A stretch of 64,000 bases of DNA, from positions 24,051,150-24,115,149 of the forward strand of contig CM075197.1 of assembly GCA_037577475.1 (NCBI GenBank), read 5' to 3'. The stretch comes from Chaunax sp. Z400 (Eukaryota; Chordata; Actinopteri; Lophiiformes; Chaunacidae). The notes below the pieces were generated by a model that saw only the letters and a program-made list of their open reading frames with translations, searched no databases and was not told the origin of the DNA. Position numbers and translations under genes: made by a program. Positions within the stretch are counted from its first letter, which is position 1, and every line of letters starts with the position of its first letter. Positions 57,801 through 64,000 of this stretch are shown here, one piece after another.

Positions 57801-60800
57801 GGCCTCTTGGATGGCTGTTTCAGCCCATGTTTCCTGCTTCCTTCTTTTTGAACATGCTCAGGGGTATTCATGTCGGTGGGTGTGACTTCCAATGGCTCCA
57901 CTGGTTGTGCTGATGAGGTAGAAACCGCTGTGCTGTCTGACTCTGTGTTTGAGCTCGCTTGGTTTGGCGATTTCCTTTTTCGTGGTTTCTTATTTACTTC
58001 CCTGCATGTTCTTGTGCTCTGGAGCTGCTTCATGTCAGGACGGACGAATACTTCTGATAACTCTTCTTCCTCAGCTTGTTTGGTAGAAGTGATTGCGATT
58101 GTGGTTTCCAGAGCCATTCTGTTATCAATGTTTACATCGGGGTGACCAAGAACTGTTCTGGTCTTCGGTCTTTTGCCAGAACCACTGGGCTTCGCCTTGC
58201 TGCTGCTCTTTTGCTTGTCCTCTGACACACCATCTCTTTTATCCAGTGAGCAAACCACCATTGGATCGCAAGAACTTCCAGTCTGTGCGTTTAACACACT
58301 TTCACTTAACGCAATGAGCATTTCTTGTTCACTTTTTCCTTTATTCGTTCTTGCTGAACCAGCCTGTCTTTTTCTAGCAGGTCTCCGCCTTTCCTCCCCA
58401 TCTGCAACAGTATTTGTCGACACAACTTCCTTCCTTGGTGGTCTTAGCCCTCTCAATGCCTCTCTGTCAGAAGCCACATTCAATAGCTCTTGTTTCTTGA
58501 TTTCCATTCTACACAGATCTACCGTCAGTCTTTTCTTCTTCTTGAGATGTTGGGAATGACAGTCCAAATTCAGTTGTCTCTTTGCTCTCCCAAGATCTGC
58601 AGCTAAATAGGTTTCAGGTTCTTGGGGGGACTCAGGCTGTTGCACAGCCAAATTAGGCTGCAGCGTCCTTCCATTAGCAGAATCCTTCAAGTTATCCCGG
58701 AGGTTTTGACCAGCCAAGTGGCAATCATCCATTTTCTGGCCATAATCAGAGTCAGGTTGTGCAAAACAGAGTGGCAGCATTTTGTCAGCATCACTCGAGT
58801 CGTCTGATTTGACTGAATCCATGGGAGAAACCTGCTCATCCATAACCTCTGGCGCAGACTCTTTCTTTTTAGCATCAGATGCTACAGGATGAACCTTCTT
58901 CCTGTTTCCTGTATGCTTCCTCGGCAGTGGTTTCAGCTCTACACGTAGTTTGCCCTTCTGCTTTACCCTAGCACTGGACATCTTTAAGTTGGATTCATGT
59001 GAGGCACTTACATCATCGACAGAGGGCTGTAACAGTACGGGGGCTAAAACAGGCCCTACAGATTCTGAAACGTCCTCAGAAACAATGCAACGTAAAGGAC
59101 TGTGTTGCAAAGGCACAGAATCAGTTATGTTTTTTTCCTCCTGACTTATTGCACATTCATCTGCCTCCACATCAAACGACAATCTTTTTGAATAATTAAT
59201 AGCAACATTTTTTGCGTCTTCTGCTGCACTTGGCCTCTGCTGTTCAGCTTTGGCACCCTGATTCCCGTTTTCACATTGTGCTTCCGGATGAAACGTATTG
59301 CTTCGCTTTGAGTGTTCAACATCAGATGTTTCATCGGCCTGTAGCTCACACTCTTCCAGTTTGTCTGGATGGTCCATGGATAGTGGAGGACTATGAGCTC
59401 TGAAGAGTTTAACAGGACTCATGACTATCTCTGTGAAACAGGCCATCTTCGACTTGAATGACTGAAAGAAGGGGCTGATCACCCATCCCTTGGGTACAGA
59501 TGCATTTTCAAGAGTGTGTCCAACAGCCAACCTCCCGCATGTATCCATGTCAGATTGGACGGTGTCAAGACTGTGTGTGGTGTTGTCAGAAAACTGCTCA
59601 ACTACGTCCTCTGCAGCAGAGACACTTGTTTTGTCCCATGGGGTTTTCTGGTCCTTTTGCCTATAAAAACAAAACAAAACAAAAAAAAACAGAAAAGGAT
59701 AATTATATGTTCAAACACAAATGACAAGGCAGAAAGAGTGACGGTTTAAAAACACCCACATGATTTTCTTGTGAAGGCATGCAACCACTCATGATTTCCT
59801 GATCATGAAAAACAATAGAGATTTTCCAGGGAAGAAGTGCTGCATGCTAATAACCCTGTATGGACATCATATGATTGCTATCATTGTTGCATAGCCTGGC
59901 TCAGGTTAAACCCTTAGAAATACATAGTGAGAATAAATAAACCTTCTCATATTATCTAGATTAATAGTCATTTATTACAAAAACACAATTAACAACAATA
60001 CCTCATCCATTATTAACTCTGTATCGGAGACATTTCCAATACTGGCATTAAAAGATTAACTGTGAACATCTGTGCTCCTTGGTACTGTGGGTCATATGGA
60101 AAACTAGCTCAGAGTCATAGTTGCTTGAAGACATGACATTTGTTAAATACAGTTTCTTATTGGCTGTTATTCCATAATAGTAAAAAAAAATTCTTAAGGC
60201 TTCTAGAATAAAATTAAAATTTGTACACGTCTAAAAAATATATATTACTGTGAGCAAATGTCTGAGTAAACACTTCAGATTATTATGCATATAAAAACTG
60301 AGAAAAAAGAAAGAAAGAAAAGATTTAGCACTTACTCGTTTTGGCACTCTGCCACACAGCTAAAATCAAATCCATCCTGCAAAATAAACAAACATTTTAC
60401 AGTTGATTTAAGGAAATTAAGCAGAGGTGCTGATCCAACCAACGAAGCAACCAACAAGAAAACATAGATTCAAAACAGCACTGTGCATTCATGATTATTG
60501 TGAGGTTTTACATATTCAAATTAAACCCCATTTAACAAACTTGTCTCATGCAAAAACAGGATAAAAAAAATCTGAATAATTTATGATTTTAAAAAAAAAG
60601 GGTTACTTTAGTGTTGGTTCTTAAACACTGTTCCTTGTTAACTCGTAAAATTTATGTACGACAAGGAAAAAAAGAAGACAATGAAGACGCATCGCATTCT
60701 GTTATGTCTACGGTTTATGCATTAGTGGGTCACATTAAGACACTCGATTGCCCGTCTGTGTCAGATGCAGCAGACCATGAAAGAGGATTAAATCACTCAA

Positions 60801-62456
60801 TTAACCCTCACACCCCATTCACTGTACAGGTCTCCAGTGTTGGCATACAGAGGCCTAAAGGACAGCTGCTGCAGACACAGTTTATAACACAGAAACACCA
60901 TCGAGGGCAAGCAGGCAGTCAGTATGAGAGCGACTGGGCGACCGACAGACACAGAAAGGGTACGTTATGAGAGGAGGGTGAAGAAAGATAAAACCGACCT
61001 CGCTTTGACTTTCATTTCCATGTGTGCTTTCGACTCTTGGCTGCTCGCACTGTGACGCCTCTACCTACAAATCAGAGAGATGAATGGGTGCTGCATGAGT
61101 CAAGACTCATTTAATTACTGAAAAGTGTCTGAAGAGGATTTTTTCAAGCTCCACTCCTACCATGCTCTCACTCTCCTGATGTCTTTCTGAAGGGGATGGA
61201 TTCTGTCTGGATGGTTTCTGAGCTGCTCCGCTGTCTGTATTGCTCTGCTTTCTGGGAATACGTGTTCTGACCTCTTGAATGCGACCAATCCTTCTGTGTC
61301 CAGATATTCCATCATTCGCAGAGCTGTGAATGTTTTTAAAATGATTCAATTAGGCACCATGCAGCCTTTTCTTAGAAATACATAGAGGGAGAAAAAACAG
61401 TACTCTGTATTATAAGTCCCAGAATGCATCAATATCTGTATTAGGAATGTACCAATCATGTCTTTTGGCTCTGATTCCAATCCAAGTTCATTACTAATGG
61501 GTATCTGCATAGACAGAGTCTGATCAGATACTTCTAGCGTTTACCTAAATGTTGATTAAATATGCATACGACACGTTGAAATAACAGGTCCATGTATTAA
61601 ATTTCATAAGTTACTTGATCCATCTACTGAATGTCCGGATTCAAAACTGTAAATTTAATAAGCTTAAATGATTGATGTGTTATGGATGAAAGCTGAACTG
61701 AAACTGAACTTGTGAAAATAATGTGAAGCAATTAGCAAGAGAGAGGATGGGAATACATGAACATTTTGTCAATGCATAAATTATATTCGGCTGAGAACAG
61801 ATACTGGCTGCAGAGAGCACACAAACCCAACAACAACCAAGTGTTCTTTTGGTCTAGAGGGGCACTTGGACAGCTAACACCACCACCACCAAGGCCAATA
61901 GTTCAGACTGCTATGATATGCAAATCTGCAATTGTGCAATGTGCAACTGAATCCTACACTCTGCCTGCAAACATGAAAAATAATTTGTGTATCTGCCCTG
62001 GATCTGAGTGAATCAAGTTTTGCTGTTCTTTTCCACTGGTGACTGAAGACACTTGGAAAAAAATAAGTCTTTTGTAATGTAAATAGGTCAGATGCTGAGA
62101 CCATAGAGTCTAAATCTGCATTGTGCATAGCAATATAACAAAGTAAATACCAATGGAGTAAATACCTTTTTTACAATAACTACTGATGCAAATGATTCCT
62201 AGTCTTAAAGTCCTGAATCCATTCAGTATACAACAAAACAAAAGTGCCAAAAAGAAAGGACGGGAAAACACATCAACAGCAAAAGAAACCAAAAGGTGCC
62301 AGGACAACTATACCTGGGAGTGATGGAGGAAAAGGGGGGGAGAGGTGGTGGAGGTTCACTGTGGGGAGGTGCGCTACAGAAACGGTTTGGGGGAATAGCA
62401 TCTTCATCCATTGGACAAACTATCTGGGGGAGTGGGTCAGAGGGATAAGTCAACAT
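53659..62456 (-). CDS. prr14: Proline-rich protein 14 (Tantalus domain), about 1293 aa, 9 coding exons
   Basis: PRR14 tethers HP1-marked heterochromatin to the nuclear lamina. Exons on the minus strand, 5' to 3': 62456-62314, 61323-61161, 61064-60999, 60376-60336, 59660-56805, 56684-56543, 55854-55745, 54969-54901, 53950-53659; total 3882 nt in frame. The 2856-nt exon is mostly disordered and basic/Ser-rich. The C-terminus is the Tantalus domain: NLTPMGLPKPVRLKKKEF, SLEEIYTNKNF, then LETIFE (1199-1204), the LxxIxE PP2A-B56 motif I recall in human PRR14. LRVEL (376-380) and LTVDL (516-520) fit the LxVxL HP1 chromoshadow-binding pattern. At 1293 aa it is about twice human PRR14 (585) but shorter than PRR14L; adjacency to tmem265 favours prr14. 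The start Met is provisional: it is the first in-frame Met after an upstream stop in exon 1. Confidence 0.88.
54769..54836. repeat. (GT)n microsatellite
   Basis: A 68-base GT tract with TTTG interruptions, in prr14 intron 8. Confidence 0.95.
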
Positions 62457-62589
62457 CCCCTTGCTCTCTCTTTCTCTCCTTGTCTGTCCTTCTCTGTAAA
62501 TAACAACGAAAACAACCAAACATGCTGGAATCATATCAACATGAGGCACGTCAACACACAGCAGGTCTTCAGAATAAGGCCTTACTTAC

Positions 62590-63929
62590 TTTTCTGATGT
62601 CTGGAAAGGCCGTTTATTCTGAAATGAACAAGACCACAAGATCCTTTGTTTATAGTCATTTTTTGAAATTCAAAATTCACATGTAAAAACAACAAGCGCT
62701 AAAACAATTAATTTTCATCAATGCTTAAAAATCATAATTTTCTTGCTTAATTGCTTGGTATATAAAATGTCAGCCCAATGTGACTCATGATAAACTGTTT
62801 GGTCCCATTTACAGTCCAAAAAACCCAAAGATATTATGCAATCATATAAAACAAGGAAATGTATGGAATTAGGGATTTTCGACATATTAGCTTTAAGAAT
62901 CACCATAAAGTGTATCAAAATAGTGGCTGGTTAATTTTCTGATGATCACATGTGGGGGTTAAAAAAAGTGAAATTAAAATAAACATTTAACTAAATTAGT
63001 GGACATATTTATTAGGATCATTCATGGAGAATTTGACATATTAAAATAGCACAAAAGCGTAGTCGATATGATTGAGAAGAAAGTTATTCCTAGTCAATAA
63101 AATGCTTCCATATCTTGTAAGAAGGCTTTACACGTGCAACTGCGATGAAACTGAAACAAATAAATTTTAACATGCTGAGGTTATGGGATGTCGTGCAAAT
63201 GTTTGTTTATGACTGAATCGATTATGTAAATCCAGAAACGCCTTTAATAATCAGCATTATAACAATATTTGAGTTCAAGGAAAACACAGAACATGAGCTC
63301 TCAGTCTTTCCGTGTCATAGTCGTTGACTTGGCATATCAATATTAGTTCAGTTACAATCTGTTAGAGGAAGGTTGGCAAACGTTAAATCGAATAATCTTG
63401 CCAAGTAAATTTATAATAAAAGCTATATCGTAGAGTGGAAATAAACCTTGTTTATAGTTTGTTAAATACAGAAGCGTTTCAGCTAATGTTTTCAATCGAA
63501 GGTAGCGGCGGGTCGATCAAAACTGAGCGACGTCTACTTGCTGGAATAGACACTGCCTGGTATTCAAACTTTTTTTTATAGAGATATCATTAAAGTATAT
63601 TCATAATGGTTGTCATTAAAATAGTGTTGGTTATAAATTTTGGACAAATTTGAGCAGAGATGTATTGTAACTCCATCAACACTGAATGGTTTAGCTAGCG
63701 CCGATAGTCACACAGTGACCTACAGTTTGTCTTCCAGGTAATAGCCGTAGCCGGGGGCTGTCATATCTCAAAACGTTCAAATGCTAACTATAGGATAGCT
63801 GAACGTCATCCCTTGGTAGATATCTTAAATGCGGTTGTTATGAAAAAATAACAATGAACAAACTTACCAAAAACGTTTAGCTCTACAGCAGACTGGTATT
63901 CCAACCTCCCCGTAAACAAGACATGCCGG
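62590..63929 (-). promoter_or_regulatory. prr14 5' non-coding exons
   Basis: Exon 2 is 62618-62590 (29 nt, TTTCAG acceptor and GTAAGTAAG donor). Exon 1 ends at 63868 (TTTTTG|GTAAGT). Read continuously in the prr14 frame they hit a TAA in exon 1 before any ATG, so both are taken as 5' UTR. Exon 1 has an ATG at 63924 opening a 13-codon upstream ORF (MSCLRGG...) very near the likely cap site. Confidence 0.55.
62619..63867. other. prr14 intron 1, no gene seen
   Basis: AT-rich sequence between the two 5' non-coding exons. No ORF, repeat or RNA gene could be recognised. 63480-63540 is slightly more CpG-containing, consistent with promoter-proximal DNA. Confidence 0.4.
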
Positions 63930-63950
63930 ACGGCGCCCTACAGTGACTCG

Positions 63951-63960
63951 TATATATAAA
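63951..63960 (-). promoter_or_regulatory. TATA-like element for prr14
   Basis: TTTATATATA on the minus strand lies roughly 30 bases before the inferred start of prr14 exon 1. A GC-rich segment (GGGCGCCGTCCGG) follows at once. Confidence 0.4.
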
Positions 63961-64000
63961 CGTTTTTACAAATCCACAGCCAGACAGCCGGATCATCCAA

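Noticed and set aside
60611..60970. 119-codon plus-strand ORF in prr14 intron
   Set aside because: No homology, opposite strand, no splice context.

Overview
The window is vertebrate nuclear DNA, almost certainly from a teleost and probably a spiny-rayed fish. Genes are split into many short GT-AG exons, introns are AT-rich, microsatellites are frequent, and several dispersed repeat types common in fish genomes are present. I found six protein-coding loci whose exons join in frame with full-length products, plus one retrocopy-like gene fragment. No bacterial, phage or CRISPR features and no tRNA or rRNA genes were seen. Splice sites were assigned by eye from consensus and from recalled protein families, so exon ends are predictions.

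Layout: 1-3.8 kb is a promoter-like, CCAAT-rich stretch with a possible alternative first exon and a long (TA)n tract. 3.8-21.5 kb (+) is plcd3, a phosphoinositide-specific phospholipase C delta (15 exons, 783 aa), with one intron carrying clear minor-spliceosome (U12, AT-AC) signals. 24.0-31.4 kb (+) is nmt1, N-myristoyltransferase (12 exons, 485 aa), with a GC-AG intron and an mknk2-like kinase fragment in intron 4. 33.8-34.4 kb is a hAT-like non-autonomous transposon ending about 40 bp before the start codon of a retsat-family retinol saturase gene (34.5-39.8 kb, +, 11 exons, 610 aa). 41.6-47.0 kb (+) is a CDK4/6-class kinase best matching fish cdk21 (7 exons, 300 aa). 50.8-51.8 kb (+) is tmem265, a small two-pass membrane protein (125 aa). 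53.7-64 kb (-) is prr14, with a 2.86-kb central exon and the C-terminal Tantalus domain (about 1293 aa), converging on tmem265.

The genes do not form one pathway. They are housekeeping or signalling genes: PIP2 hydrolysis, protein N-myristoylation, retinol saturation, cell-cycle kinase, dispanin-like membrane protein, heterochromatin-lamina tether. The gene order is informative: plcd3-nmt1 are neighbours on human 17q21.31, while PRR14 and TMEM265 lie on human 16p11.2, so the window joins two blocks that are separate in human. I see no evidence of a wholly new biological system. The best leads are the U12 intron, the transposon fused to the retsat promoter, the mknk2 fragment, the in-phase alternative plcd3 exon, and the LxVxL motifs in prr14.
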